Assembly (NCBI RefSeq): GCF_002873455.1
Contig: NZ_MCUN01000035.1
Location: 124,112-171,887 of the forward strand
DNA length: 47,776 bases
Source of the DNA: Vibrio splendidus
Lineage (GTDB): Bacteria; Pseudomonadota; Gammaproteobacteria; Enterobacterales; Vibrionaceae
Reading direction: 5' to 3'
Within the stretch, counting starts at the first letter, position 1. Each line of letters starts with the position of its first letter. Below are positions 25,964-33,784 of the stretch, piece after piece. The translations under genes and the position numbers were made by a program. Below the pieces are notes generated by a model. The model was not told the origin of the DNA. It saw only the letters and a program-made list of their open reading frames with translations, and ran no database searches.

Positions 25964-26146
25964 TTACATAACAACCACATTTATTTCGCATCGGTTTCAC
26001 AAAGGAAACATGACAAGCGACCTTCGGTTGACGCGAGCAATTCGAAGTTTGTACTTGTTCTATCGAGTAAAAATAAGTCTGGTGGACGGATGTGAATTTC
26101 TTTCGATGGCTTACCACATTAACGCCGATATATATGCTTTGAAGTG
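25944..26146 (+). pseudogene. Remnant of the 20618-type gene
   Basis: TTTCGCATCGGTTTCACAAAGG followed by AAACATGACAAGCGACC closely copies the leader and first codons (Met-Thr-Ser-Asp) of the gene at 20618. After about five codons the match ends and the frame (LRLTRAIRSLYLFYR..) is unrelated and short. I read it as a deletion scar. Confidence 0.5.
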
Positions 26147-26302
26147 AAGTGGGATTCATAATAGGCTAACTCATGCTTGCGTAATGTGGCCTCACGTCCC
26201 AGTCGAGTTTTGTGTTTACGATGAAATAGTTTATGTGGATGTGTCGCTCACTCACTCATTAACGCGACGTTAGCACTAAGAGCCATACTACAAGGAGGTT
26301 TT

Positions 26303-26929
26303 ATGTTTCCATTAGAGGTATTTGTTACTTACACGCTGGCTTGTTTACTGTTAGTTATCTCGCCTGGGCCGGATAATTTGCTCGCTATAGGTCGAGGTTT
26401 AAGCCAAGGCCGATTGGCAGCAATAATGTCAGGTATGTCTTCTGGAGTGGGCATTCTATTTCATGTCGTTGCCGCGACGTTTGGGCTTACCCTTCTCATT
26501 CAAACTTCTGAAGTAGCGTTTTATGTTGTCAAACTCGTTGGTGCAGCTTACCTAATTTGGTTGGGTGTGAAAGTGCTTCGTACGAGAAATTTGTTCACAT
26601 TGGAACCAGCGAAAAAACAGTCTCTAAAAGTTATCTTTTCTACGGGTTTTCTATCTGCCGCGCTTAATCCAAAGCCAGGTATGTTTGTTCTTGCTTTTGT
26701 ACCTCAATTTGTAAACCCAAACTTAGGGTCAGTGACAACTCAAATGATCGGTTATGGCGTTTGGTTTGCTCTATTAACAGCAATTGGTTTTAGTTTAATG
26801 GGTGTCTTCTCGTCTCAATTATCAGAGTGGTTCAGGAACAAACCTAAGTTAGTGTCAGGGTTGAATATTGGTGCAGGTATTACATTCGTTTCTTCTGGGT
26901 TAGCTGTGGCGTTTATGAAGCAGCGATAA
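26303..26929 (+). CDS. LysE/RhtB-family amino acid exporter
   Basis: 208 aa with about six membrane helices. The family signature SPGPDNLLAIGRGLSQGRLA follows the first helix, and VKLVGAAYLIWLGVKVLR and GFLSAALNPKPGMFVLAFVPQF are also typical. Such carriers export amino acids (homoserine, threonine, leucine) and related compounds. A strong AAGGAGG precedes the ATG. No LysR regulator is next to it. Identity with RhtB-type versus LeuE-type cannot be told. Confidence 0.92.
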   Translation: MFPLEVFVTYTLACLLLVISPGPDNLLAIGRGLSQGRLAAIMSGMSSGVGILFHVVAATFGLTLLIQTSEVAFYVVKLVGAAYLIWLGVKVLRTRNLFTLEPAKKQSLKVIFSTGFLSAALNPKPGMFVLAFVPQFVNPNLGSVTTQMIGYGVWFALLTAIGFSLMGVFSSQLSEWFRNKPKLVSGLNIGAGITFVSSGLAVAFMKQR

Positions 26930-27075
26930 TCGGTGTGCTAGGCATTGATTTGGTAAGATTCACAACGTTTGGCACTTTTACTTTGGGTGCTAATCGTTTT
27001 AGTTGGTAGTCGTCATCACAATTCAACAGAGCGCTCGGCTGTAATGTGATTTAAACAAAACAGATAGGATATTTT

Positions 27076-27537
27076 ATGGACAATGAGCAATTAGAGTATG
27101 CAGGCTTTTGGGTGCGATTAGGGGCTGCGTTAATTGATACATTCCTGTTCTTACTGGTAACCATGCCTTTATTGTATTGGGTATATGGTGACTATTATTT
27201 TGATTCAGATGAGTTCATCTTAGGCGGCTGGGATGTGTTGTTAAACTGGGTGCTCCCTTTTATCGCAACAGTCATCTTTTGGGTTTATCGATCTGGCACT
27301 CCAGGCAAAATTGCTTTGAAGCTTCAAGTTGTGAATGCGGAGACCGGAGAGGCGCTTTCTACAGGTAAATCAATTTTAAGGTACCTTGCGTATTACATAA
27401 GTATTCTTCCTCTGTGTTTTGGCTTTGTTTGGATTGCGTTTAGCGGAAAGAAACAAGGTTGGCATGATTTAATTGCCAATACAGTCGTTGTTAGACCAAC
27501 AAATAAGGGCATTGAACCCGTAAAATTTGGAAAGTGA
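27076..27537 (+). CDS. RDD-family membrane protein
   Basis: 153 aa. The RDD hallmark arginine and acidic residues lie in YAGFWVRLGAALIDTFLFLLV at the start, with further helices at about 55-75 and 108-132, and the conserved GTPGKIALKLQVVNAETGE loop and KKQGWHDLIANTVVV end. The family is widespread, linked to ion or small-molecule transport in some cases (sodium/proton exchange has been reported for a member), otherwise unknown. A GATAGGATATTTT site precedes the ATG. Confidence 0.92.
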   Translation: MDNEQLEYAGFWVRLGAALIDTFLFLLVTMPLLYWVYGDYYFDSDEFILGGWDVLLNWVLPFIATVIFWVYRSGTPGKIALKLQVVNAETGEALSTGKSILRYLAYYISILPLCFGFVWIAFSGKKQGWHDLIANTVVVRPTNKGIEPVKFGK

Positions 27538-27771
27538 ACTTAAGAAAACTCAGGCTGACAGTTCATGCATAATGTTTGTTGTTCTAACTTGGTTTGGTGT
27601 AATTGGTACAACTATCGTTCTGCACTCTGCCTACGTATCGACGATTTGCATACGGAGTGGTCCTGATGACTTCGCCATACGGCGGTGCTTTAGATTTAGG
27701 TTAGTTCTAAACTTCTAGCGAATTATGTATTGCTCTATAATAGTCGTGTATTACATGAGAAGAAGATATTG

Positions 27772-28125
27772 ATGAACGATAATAGAGAGATAATTGCATA
27801 CCTCCGCGAGAGTATTCCTGCGTTTGAATGCGTTAAGGGCTGTCATGATTGTTGTGGGCCAGTAACGACTTCTTCGGAAGAAATGTCGCGATTACCAAGG
27901 AAATCTGACGCTGAGCATGAAGCGGCCTTAGATGAATACAACTGTGTGCATTTAGGCCCGAATGGTTGTGAGGTATATGAAGAGCGACCATTAATCTGTC
28001 GATTGTTTGGTACAACACCTCGTATGGCATGTCCAAACGGATGCCGTCCAGTAGAAATGGTCGATCTAAAAATTGAACGTCAGGTGCATTACTTCATCAG
28101 GAACACTCGCCAAGTTTTAGTGTAG
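27772..28125 (+). CDS. YkgJ-family cysteine-cluster protein
   Basis: 117 aa from ATG 27772 (GAGAAGAAG upstream). Cysteines cluster as CVKGCHDCCGPV near the N terminus, then CVHLGPNGCEVYEERPLICRLFG and MACPNGCRP, the pattern of the YkgJ/UPF0153 family thought to bind zinc or an iron-sulfur cluster. The role of the family is unsettled; some members relate to flagellin methylation in other bacteria. Single gene in a series of small plus-strand genes. Confidence 0.88.
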   Translation: MNDNREIIAYLRESIPAFECVKGCHDCCGPVTTSSEEMSRLPRKSDAEHEAALDEYNCVHLGPNGCEVYEERPLICRLFGTTPRMACPNGCRPVEMVDLKIERQVHYFIRNTRQVLV

Positions 28126-28274
28126 TTGGCTCAATAGCCAACAGAATACCCACAATCACATAAGCATTAAAAACAGCTCACTTGTCTCAGATAAAATAGT
28201 GCAATATTGGCGTAATGCGTTAAATGGTTAGAAGTCCAATTTAACCAGTGGGTTAACACAGTATATGAAAGGGA

Positions 28275-28694
28275 ATGAGACTCAGGATGAGTACAGGTTT
28301 TAAAGGTTCGTGTTTGTGTGGAAGTGTTCGCTTTTCGGTTGATGGATTCAGTGAAAAGGTAGCCAACTGTCATTGTTCAATGTGCCGAAAATTTCACGGT
28401 GCAGCTTTTGGTACGTTAGTTGGTGTTCAAGGGTTGAGCTGGCTTTCAGGTAAAGATCGACTCAAAGAGTTTGTGGCATCAAACGGCACAACACGAACAT
28501 TCTGTTCCAACTGTGGTTCAAGTTTAGGCTTCAGAGTACAAGGTGAACCTTTAGAAAACATCGAACTAGCAATATCGACATTCGACGTGGAAATTCCAGT
28601 CAAAATTGATGCTCAAATTTACACCAACTACAAAGCGAGCTGGTGTGAATTACAGCCAGACTTACCTACGCATTCAGAAGGGCGAACAAGTTAA
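28275..28694 (+). CDS. GFA/CENP-V-family zinc protein
   Basis: 139 aa. Zinc ligands appear as GSCLCGSVRF, CHCSMCRKFHG and FCSNCGSSLGF, the full set for the glutathione-dependent formaldehyde-activating (GFA) fold. Most members have no proven link to formaldehyde; some act on S-adducts of glutathione. The start could be ATG 28275 or ATG 28287 (MSTGFKG), neither having an ideally spaced binding site. It is a type of gene often found in Vibrio integron cassettes. Confidence 0.92.
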   Translation: MRLRMSTGFKGSCLCGSVRFSVDGFSEKVANCHCSMCRKFHGAAFGTLVGVQGLSWLSGKDRLKEFVASNGTTRTFCSNCGSSLGFRVQGEPLENIELAISTFDVEIPVKIDAQIYTNYKASWCELQPDLPTHSEGRTS

Positions 28695-28746
28695 TCGATC
28701 TTCGATTCTTTGAATCGCAAATATTGAATGCACAGTGATTATGGTT

Positions 28747-28782
28747 AACGTGCTTGGTGTTGCCCAATTCTTAACGCACGTT
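28747..28782. repeat. Imperfect inverted repeat between GFA and membrane gene
   Basis: AACGTGC pairs with GCACGTT, and an inner TTGG/CCAA pair lies off-centre, leaving an unpaired TTCTTAAC on one side. The asymmetric fold is reminiscent of attC hairpins but lacks recognisable core sites. Confidence 0.3.
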
Positions 28783-28879
28783 GACTTCTCCCCCAAAATT
28801 CATTGAGGCAGCTCGAAAAGATCGGGTTTTCATACAATCCTATATTGGCATCTATCCATACTGAATCCAGGAGGAAAGT

Positions 28880-29305
28880 ATGAGATGGTTAATAATTAAA
28901 AATGCGTTCATTACGCTTACTATAGGATTTGGAATTGTATGGCTAATTTCTCGAGGAGACTATTTAGCCACAGCGTCAGTTTACCCGATCGACTTTGTGT
29001 TCTTATGGTTGGGCGTTGCTTTAGCGGGCTTCGCATCTATTTATACAATAGATGACCTTCAACGAGGTTCATGGCATAAGTCTGCTGTGATTTATGCATT
29101 TTATTATTATGGTGCATTCGGTCTTTTTGCAGACGGCCACGTTGCGGATTGGGCTCATAGCACTGGTTACATTGAGAAGTTGTTTATGTCTGGCTTTATA
29201 ATTTTCGTCTCGTTATTTTCAATAGTCGTGCCGTTAATCGTGTTCACGATCTCTGTTATACAGGCACATCTTCTTTCTATCGCAGTTGAAAATAGACAGC
29301 TGTAA
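28880..29305 (+). CDS. Small membrane protein, four helices, unknown
   Basis: 141 aa with hydrophobic stretches at about 8-24, 36-56, 68-84 and 102-130. Charged and His/Asp residues sit in the loops (FADGHVADWAHSTGYIEK). GGAGGAAAGT gives a strong start site. No family recognised. It lies between GFA and the DJ-1-like gene with its own promoter space. Confidence 0.7.
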   Translation: MRWLIIKNAFITLTIGFGIVWLISRGDYLATASVYPIDFVFLWLGVALAGFASIYTIDDLQRGSWHKSAVIYAFYYYGAFGLFADGHVADWAHSTGYIEKLFMSGFIIFVSLFSIVVPLIVFTISVIQAHLLSIAVENRQL

Positions 29306-29411
29306 ACAAGTCAATTATCTACATGTTCGAGTTTTTAAATAGGTGTGTTAATTAGCTAAATAAGATGCGAAGGTAGGCCAAAATATTCATCATTTTGTAC
29401 ATGGAGGTACA

Positions 29412-29979
29412 ATGAACATCGGTATATATATTTATAATCAAGCAGAAGTTCTCGATTTCTCTGGTCCATTTGAGGTTTTTAGTACGGCAAAGCGCTTAGG
29501 TGCTGAAGATCTAAATGTATTCATGGTTTCTGAGCACGCCGAGCCAGTTGCCGCCCGTGGTGGGTTTAAGGTTCTGACTGACTACTCGTTACAAAATCAT
29601 CCAGAGATAGATTTGTTAATGGTAGTTGGCGGTGTGCATACTGACGAGATGAACAAGCCGAATGTACTGGATTGGTTGGTATCCGTTGAGCCAAATGCTG
29701 AACAAGTTGTGTCAGTTTGTACTGGCGTGTTTTTATTGGCTAAAGCTGGCTTACTTAAGGGGGTAACAGTCACTACCCATTGGGAAGATATTTCCGACTT
29801 AGCATTACCAGTTCCCTGATTTAAATGTGGTTAGTGATAAACGATGGGTAACATCGGAGAAGTTCACAACTTCAGGAGGTATTTCTGCTGGTATAGATAT
29901 GAGCTTACATCTGATGTCTGAGCGCTATGGTTTAGAATTTGCCACGGTAGTCGCTCGGCAAATGGAGTACAACTGGTAG
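29412..29979 (+). pseudogene. DJ-1/PfpI (GATase-1-like) protein, frameshifted
   Basis: The first 135 codons (MNIGIYIYNQAEVLDFSGPF.. ..VSVCTGVFLLAKAGLLKGVT) match the DJ-1/PfpI/ThiJ type found in transcriptional-regulator-like amidases, with the nucleophile elbow Cys in SVCTGVF. At about 29808 the frame shifts by one: the +1 frame reads QFPDLNVVSDKRWVTSEKFT and GGISAGIDMSLHLMSERYGL to TAG at 29977, which is the normal end of the family (about 188 aa). So a one-base insertion or two-base deletion splits the gene. A GGAGG site precedes the ATG. A sequencing error is possible but no homopolymer lies at the break. Confidence 0.85.
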
Positions 29980-30078
29980 GAATACACAAAACTAACATTC
30001 CAAAGATGATTCAATATATGTGGCATTTATCTATGTATTGGTTTTAGTGTTTAGCGCAACAATTAAAAAGGACATTAC

Positions 30079-30585
30079 ATGGAAATAAGAGTAGGGGCAT
30101 TACCTGATGTTGCGGGCATCACCGGTATCTTTAACTTCTATATTCAACACACCAACGCGCGTTTTGAAGAAGAGAAATTTTCGTTGGAAAATCGCCAGCA
30201 GTGGTTCGCTCAGTTTTCAAACAACAGCAAACATCAACTTTATGGAGCGATAGAAAATGGTGTGTTATTAGGTTTCGCGTGTTCTCAGCAATACCGGGCT
30301 ATGTCGGCATTTGAAGACACTGCAGAGGTCACTATTTATCTTGCGGCAGAAGCTCAAGGTAAAGGTTTAGGCTCTAAGCTTTATTCTCAGCTATTTGCAT
30401 CGATTAGTGATTATGGTGTTCACCGCGTACTCTCAGGTGTTGCTTTACCTAATGAGGCTTCAATAGCACTTCATAAACGTTTTGGATTTCGAGAAGTCGG
30501 AGTGTTCAATGAATATGCGAAGAAAAACGGTCAATACATCAGTTCAATGTGGTTAGAGAAGGCGTTAAACAAGGAATCAGATTGA
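30079..30585 (+). CDS. GNAT N-acetyltransferase (Pat-like)
   Basis: 168 aa. Acetyl-CoA binding motif QGKGLGSKLY within VTIYLAAEAQGKGLG, and the GVALPNEASIALHKRFGFREVG segment, resemble phosphinothricin acetyltransferase/methionine-sulfoximine acetyltransferases. Typical start EIRVGALPDVAGITGIFNFY. AAAAAGGAC precedes the ATG. Substrate unknown. Confidence 0.92.
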   Translation: MEIRVGALPDVAGITGIFNFYIQHTNARFEEEKFSLENRQQWFAQFSNNSKHQLYGAIENGVLLGFACSQQYRAMSAFEDTAEVTIYLAAEAQGKGLGSKLYSQLFASISDYGVHRVLSGVALPNEASIALHKRFGFREVGVFNEYAKKNGQYISSMWLEKALNKESD

Positions 30586-30670
30586 TTAGGATGGTTCAAA
30601 CACTATGCAATACTCTTGGTACTTTAATTACGTATTGCTCAATGTTTGATTTAGAAACAAAGGACACAAT

Positions 30671-31120
30671 ATGGAAGTAAGGTTAGTCAAAGGTTCCGAT
30701 CCTAAGTTCGCAGAATCGATCACCAAAACGAATATGGCGAGTTACTACCAAGCTCGTGGCATCGTTTGGGGTCATAGTCAGTTTTTACGTAGCTGGGATG
30801 AACTGGATAACTATGAAATTTATGTAGGGGATAGCCGTATTGGTGTTATCCGCTTCAGTTACACCAGTGATACAACGTTTCTTAGGGACTTGCAGATATT
30901 AGCTGAATATCAAGGTAGAGGCTTTGGCTCTAAGTGTCTCGATCTAGCTATTGAACATGCGAACAATCAAGCATCGGCTCAATTAGTGCTGCGTGTGTTC
31001 AGTGAGAGTCCCGTCATTAAGCTTTATCAATCAAAAGGTTTTACTAAGTTGTATGAAGTGGAAGGGCTCGTTGAAATGGAACTGCTTTTAGGATCATCAT
31101 TGAGAGGGTGTCATGGATAA
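30671..31120 (+). CDS. GNAT N-acetyltransferase
   Basis: 149 aa. The acetyl-CoA loop is QGRGFGSKCLDLA, after the LRDLQILAEY strand, and the end VFSESPVIKLYQSKGFTKLY is typical. It is a different branch from the preceding GNAT, as the N terminus (EVRLVKGSDPKFAESITKTN) shows. Its stop overlaps the start of the next gene by 8 nt, so they are co-translated. Confidence 0.9.
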   Translation: MEVRLVKGSDPKFAESITKTNMASYYQARGIVWGHSQFLRSWDELDNYEIYVGDSRIGVIRFSYTSDTTFLRDLQILAEYQGRGFGSKCLDLAIEHANNQASAQLVLRVFSESPVIKLYQSKGFTKLYEVEGLVEMELLLGSSLRGCHG

Positions 31121-31505
31121 CCGTATCCAGTTAAATTTAGTTAAATATACACTGCTTGAGTTCGCACTCGCTGCGTTCTTATTGTTGTCTGTTTATTGGC
31201 TATTTGATGGTAACCCTCAATCACTGCCAACTATTGAGTTGATGCTCAGTTCTGTTGCGGTATTAAAAGTCGTGACGCTATGGTGGAAGTTTCGCAATAG
31301 CTCTTTTGAAATATCGAACAATCATGTCTGTTTCGATGGTTACGCTTGCGATATCAAGTTACAGGGAAATATTCTTCCTTTTGACATCGGGTCAGTTATC
31401 AAGCTTTCATACACGAAAGGTACGATGCAAAAACGCAACATTTACCTTCCGAAAGGTGCTATGAACCAAGAAGAATGGAAGCGTGTTCTAGCATGTCGGA
31501 CATAG
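31113..31505 (+). CDS. Small membrane protein co-translated with a GNAT
   Basis: 130 aa with two hydrophobic helices (about 10-29 and 41-58) followed by a soluble C-terminal half of beta type (SFEISNNHVCFDGYACDIKL). It starts inside the upstream GNAT gene (ATGGATAA overlap), so the two products are made together and perhaps work together. Family unrecognised; the layout resembles PH-like-domain membrane proteins. Confidence 0.75.
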   Translation: MDNRIQLNLVKYTLLEFALAAFLLLSVYWLFDGNPQSLPTIELMLSSVAVLKVVTLWWKFRNSSFEISNNHVCFDGYACDIKLQGNILPFDIGSVIKLSYTKGTMQKRNIYLPKGAMNQEEWKRVLACRT

Positions 31506-31594
31506 TTTTACGGCTTTAGTTTGTGTTGTGCGTCAGTTTGTATTTCGGATGCGGTTCGTGTGCTAGTATCGCCTTTTTTGCATCGAGCTAATCT

Positions 31595-32158
31595 ATGACT
31601 AACGAGCATTTCAAAGGCAAATATGAGGTTGAGCTCAAGTATCGACTTGGCTCTAAGTCTGAGTTCTTGAAAACTTTAAACCTAATTCCTCATGAAGTCA
31701 TGCTGCAAGACAACCTAGAATGTGATTGGTATTTCGATAGCCCTGATAGAAGCTTACAGGCTCACAACAAAAGCTTGTGTATTCGCACTATGGATCCGTC
31801 GGGTATCAAGTTATGGATTGTAAAAGGCCCTGAGCCTGATCGATGCGAAGCGACAGATATCACCGATGCGACGAACGCCAAGAGCATGCTAGAGAACTTG
31901 GGATACGAAGTGATTCTTAAAGCGCAGAAAACTCGCAGTATTTACTTTGTTGGAGAGTTCCATATCACGGTCGATTCTCTTGCGGGTATTGGTGATTTTG
32001 CCGAATTTGCAATCATGACGGACGATGAATCTAAGTTGTCTGTGTATAAAAGTGAGCTTGAGTTGTTAGCCAGTAAGTTCGGGTTGACTCAATCGGCACT
32101 GCAAACTCAGTCTTATAAACAGATGTTCGAGGAAATGAACGCAAAGCACAGCGCTTAG
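31595..32158 (+). CDS. CYTH-domain protein, class IV adenylate cyclase (CyaB-like)
   Basis: 187 aa. The ExExK signature reads EVELKYRL near the N terminus, with later CIRTMDPSGIKLWIVKGP, LENLGYEVILKAQKTRSIY and FHITVDSLAGIGDFAEF, the strands of the triphosphate tunnel. Class IV adenylate cyclases and thiamine-triphosphatases share this fold; length and the DNLECDWYFDSPDRSL segment favour the CyaB side. No known physiological role in Vibrio. The next gene begins 15 nt later. Confidence 0.85.
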   Translation: MTNEHFKGKYEVELKYRLGSKSEFLKTLNLIPHEVMLQDNLECDWYFDSPDRSLQAHNKSLCIRTMDPSGIKLWIVKGPEPDRCEATDITDATNAKSMLENLGYEVILKAQKTRSIYFVGEFHITVDSLAGIGDFAEFAIMTDDESKLSVYKSELELLASKFGLTQSALQTQSYKQMFEEMNAKHSA

Positions 32159-32172
32159 CGTCAGGGAGAATT

Positions 32173-32655
32173 ATGGACACCGTTATCAAACAAGCAATCG
32201 AATTGCGAAAAGAAGAAAAGTATCAAGAGTCTCGTGACTTATTGGCGACGCTGCTAAGCGATAAAAGTTATGCAGCGAAAGCACATTTACAGATTGCGTG
32301 GTCTTACGACAACCAAGGCAAAGAGCAACAGGCGATTGAGCACTATGTATTGTCTCTGTCTGGTGTGCTTTCTTCAGTAGAACGTTTTGATGCGCTGTTC
32401 GGCTTGGCGAGTACTTATCGAAGCCTTGGCCTTTATACAAAAGCTTTAGACTATTTCGAGCAGGCGATGGTTGAATATCCTGACTCGATAGAAGTGAAGC
32501 CTTTTTATGCAATGTGCCTGTACAATTTAGGCCGCCATAAAGAGGCGACGTCGCTGTTACTTGAGCTTTTAGTTTCCACGACGAATAACGAGGCGATCAA
32601 AGAGTACCAACGAGCGATCTCTTTATATGCCCAAGACCTAGATAAAACCTGGTAA
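32173..32655 (+). CDS. Tetratricopeptide repeat protein
   Basis: 160 aa with about four TPR units: AIELRKEEKYQESRDLLATL, AKAHLQIAWSYDNQGKEQQA, ERFDALFGLASTYRSLGLYT and the following YTKALDYFEQAMVEYPDSIE. No signal or membrane segment. It follows the CYTH gene by 15 nt with GGGAGA before the ATG, so the two form an operon. It resembles small TPR proteins of Vibrio and Bacillus found with CYTH or hydrolase genes. Binding partner unknown. Confidence 0.88.
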   Translation: MDTVIKQAIELRKEEKYQESRDLLATLLSDKSYAAKAHLQIAWSYDNQGKEQQAIEHYVLSLSGVLSSVERFDALFGLASTYRSLGLYTKALDYFEQAMVEYPDSIEVKPFYAMCLYNLGRHKEATSLLLELLVSTTNNEAIKEYQRAISLYAQDLDKTW

Positions 32656-32699
32656 ACAGCCGCGTATAAAGCTCATCGGTTTGCTTAAACACGATGAGC

Positions 32700-33146
32700 T
32701 TAGCCTTGTTTTACCTTCTTAGGGCGAAACTTTCTGCCGTCCATGATATTCAAAGACATCAGTGTTAGGTTGGTCGCGCCTGCTATCAGTTCTAAAACCT
32801 GAACGCCATAAAACACTGAGTCGAACTCTCCTAAACTTGCCCACTGATTTAAAAAGTAAGCGGCCGGAATCAAAATAACGATCCCGTTGAACGCGATAAT
32901 TGGCATGCGTTTACTTTTACGTTCAACTATTTTCCCTTTACGTTGTTTTGCCATAGCTGCACCGGTTGCACCAGTGATAGCAATGGCTGGGACAAGAATA
33001 AACAAGCCCGGAAAAACGATCATCGACTTGACTAGCTTCACTGATTCCAAAGTGCCAAACAGTTCTACAAACAATGTACTGGTAAAGAATGTCGCGACAC
33101 ACAGTGTTGCTGTTAATGCCGCTGTTTTGTGGATTATTGGTTTCAT
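32700..33146 (-). CDS. Small membrane protein divergent from a MarR gene
   Basis: 148 aa from ATG 33146 (AAAGG upstream); the open frame reaches 33182. Four hydrophobic stretches (about 8-28, 37-60, 79-95, 108-128) with a basic cytoplasmic loop (KQRKGKIVERKSKR) and a Lys-rich tail. It is divergent from the MarR gene across two operator-like sites, so it is probably the target of that repressor. No family recognised with certainty. Confidence 0.75.
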   Translation of the reverse strand: MKPIIHKTAALTATLCVATFFTSTLFVELFGTLESVKLVKSMIVFPGLFILVPAIAITGATGAAMAKQRKGKIVERKSKRMPIIAFNGIVILIPAAYFLNQWASLGEFDSVFYGVQVLELIAGATNLTLMSLNIMDGRKFRPKKVKQG

Positions 33147-33171
33147 ATCATTTGCGCCTTTAATTTGGTAA

Positions 33172-33220
33172 CATGTTGTCAATTTAGTTTAAGTCTAATT
33201 TAATGACAGCATGTTGTCAA
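33172..33220. promoter_or_regulatory. Operator pair between the membrane protein and MarR genes
   Basis: CATGTTGTCAA occurs twice, at 33172-33182 and 33210-33220. Each sits in an imperfect palindrome (GGTAACATGTTGTC and GACAGCATGTTGTC). MarR proteins bind such sites and usually repress both divergent genes. Confidence 0.6.
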
Positions 33221-33230
33221 AGTGAGTGTT

Positions 33231-33668
33231 ATGGATACGAATGGAGAAGTTTTCACAAAGATCGCACTAGAGATCTTTAAGGTCAGTGGTCTATTGAATG
33301 CAGAGGGTGACAAATTAACCGAAGAGTTAGGGTTAAGCAGTGCCAGATGGAAGGTGATGGGTGCGATCGAAAAGTCCGATGATCTGGTCACGGTTTCTCA
33401 AATTGCCCGTATTATGGGGCAAAGCAGACAAGCGACTCAGCGTGTTACCGACATCATGGTGAAAGATGGTTTACTAACTTGGCTTGATAACCCAAATCAC
33501 AAAAAAGCAAAATTGGTTAACATGACTGAAAAGGGTAGGGATGCATATAACCGATTAGATCAAAAACAGGAAGTATGGGCAGAAAGTGGCGCTGAAGGCA
33601 TTGAAAGAGACGAGCTTGATAAGGCGCTAAGCACTCTGAAGAAGATGGCTATCTTCTTAGATAAATAG
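33231..33668 (+). CDS. MarR-family transcriptional regulator
   Basis: 145 aa from ATG 33231 (AGTGAG upstream; a GTG at 33222 is in frame). Winged-helix region LGLSSARWKVMGAIEKSDDL, VTVSQIARIMGQSRQATQRVTDIMVKDGL and the wing NHKKAKLVNMTEKG fit the family. A pair of CATGTTGTCAA operators lies in its promoter, so autorepression is likely. The stop codon lies inside an 8-bp tandem repeat. Confidence 0.92.
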   Translation: MDTNGEVFTKIALEIFKVSGLLNAEGDKLTEELGLSSARWKVMGAIEKSDDLVTVSQIARIMGQSRQATQRVTDIMVKDGLLTWLDNPNHKKAKLVNMTEKGRDAYNRLDQKQEVWAESGAEGIERDELDKALSTLKKMAIFLDK

Positions 33669-33691
33669 ATAAATAGATAAATAGATAAATA
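33660..33691. repeat. 8-bp tandem repeat, four copies
   Basis: GATAAATA repeated four times across the stop codon of the MarR gene (TAG at 33666-33668). Copy-number change would not alter the protein beyond its stop but could mark slippage. Confidence 0.85.
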
Positions 33692-33717
33692 GAGAGTGGA
33701 AGTTGAGAAGAGTACAG

Positions 33718-33750
33718 AAGCCTAAGCATCAATGTGACACTTAGGCTTTA
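33718..33750. terminator. Shared terminator between MarR and mesD
   Basis: AAGCCTAAG / CTTAGGCTT, 9-bp stem with a 13-nt loop, between convergent genes. T content is low on both sides, so efficiency is uncertain. Confidence 0.55.
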
Positions 33751-33784
33751 AGATCTTAACTTTGTAGATCCTTTTGAGAAAACG

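Noticed and set aside
27527..27718. 63-codon frame overlapping the end of the RDD gene
   Set aside because: Starts with TTG inside the RDD gene without a site; composition not protein-like.
26303..32655. Full superintegron cassette array
   Set aside because: The genes are cassette-like and mostly plus strand, but I found no regular attC sites between them and several have operon overlaps.
33660..33691. Phase-variable control of the MarR protein
   Set aside because: The repeat follows or covers the stop codon, so slippage would not switch the reading frame of the gene.
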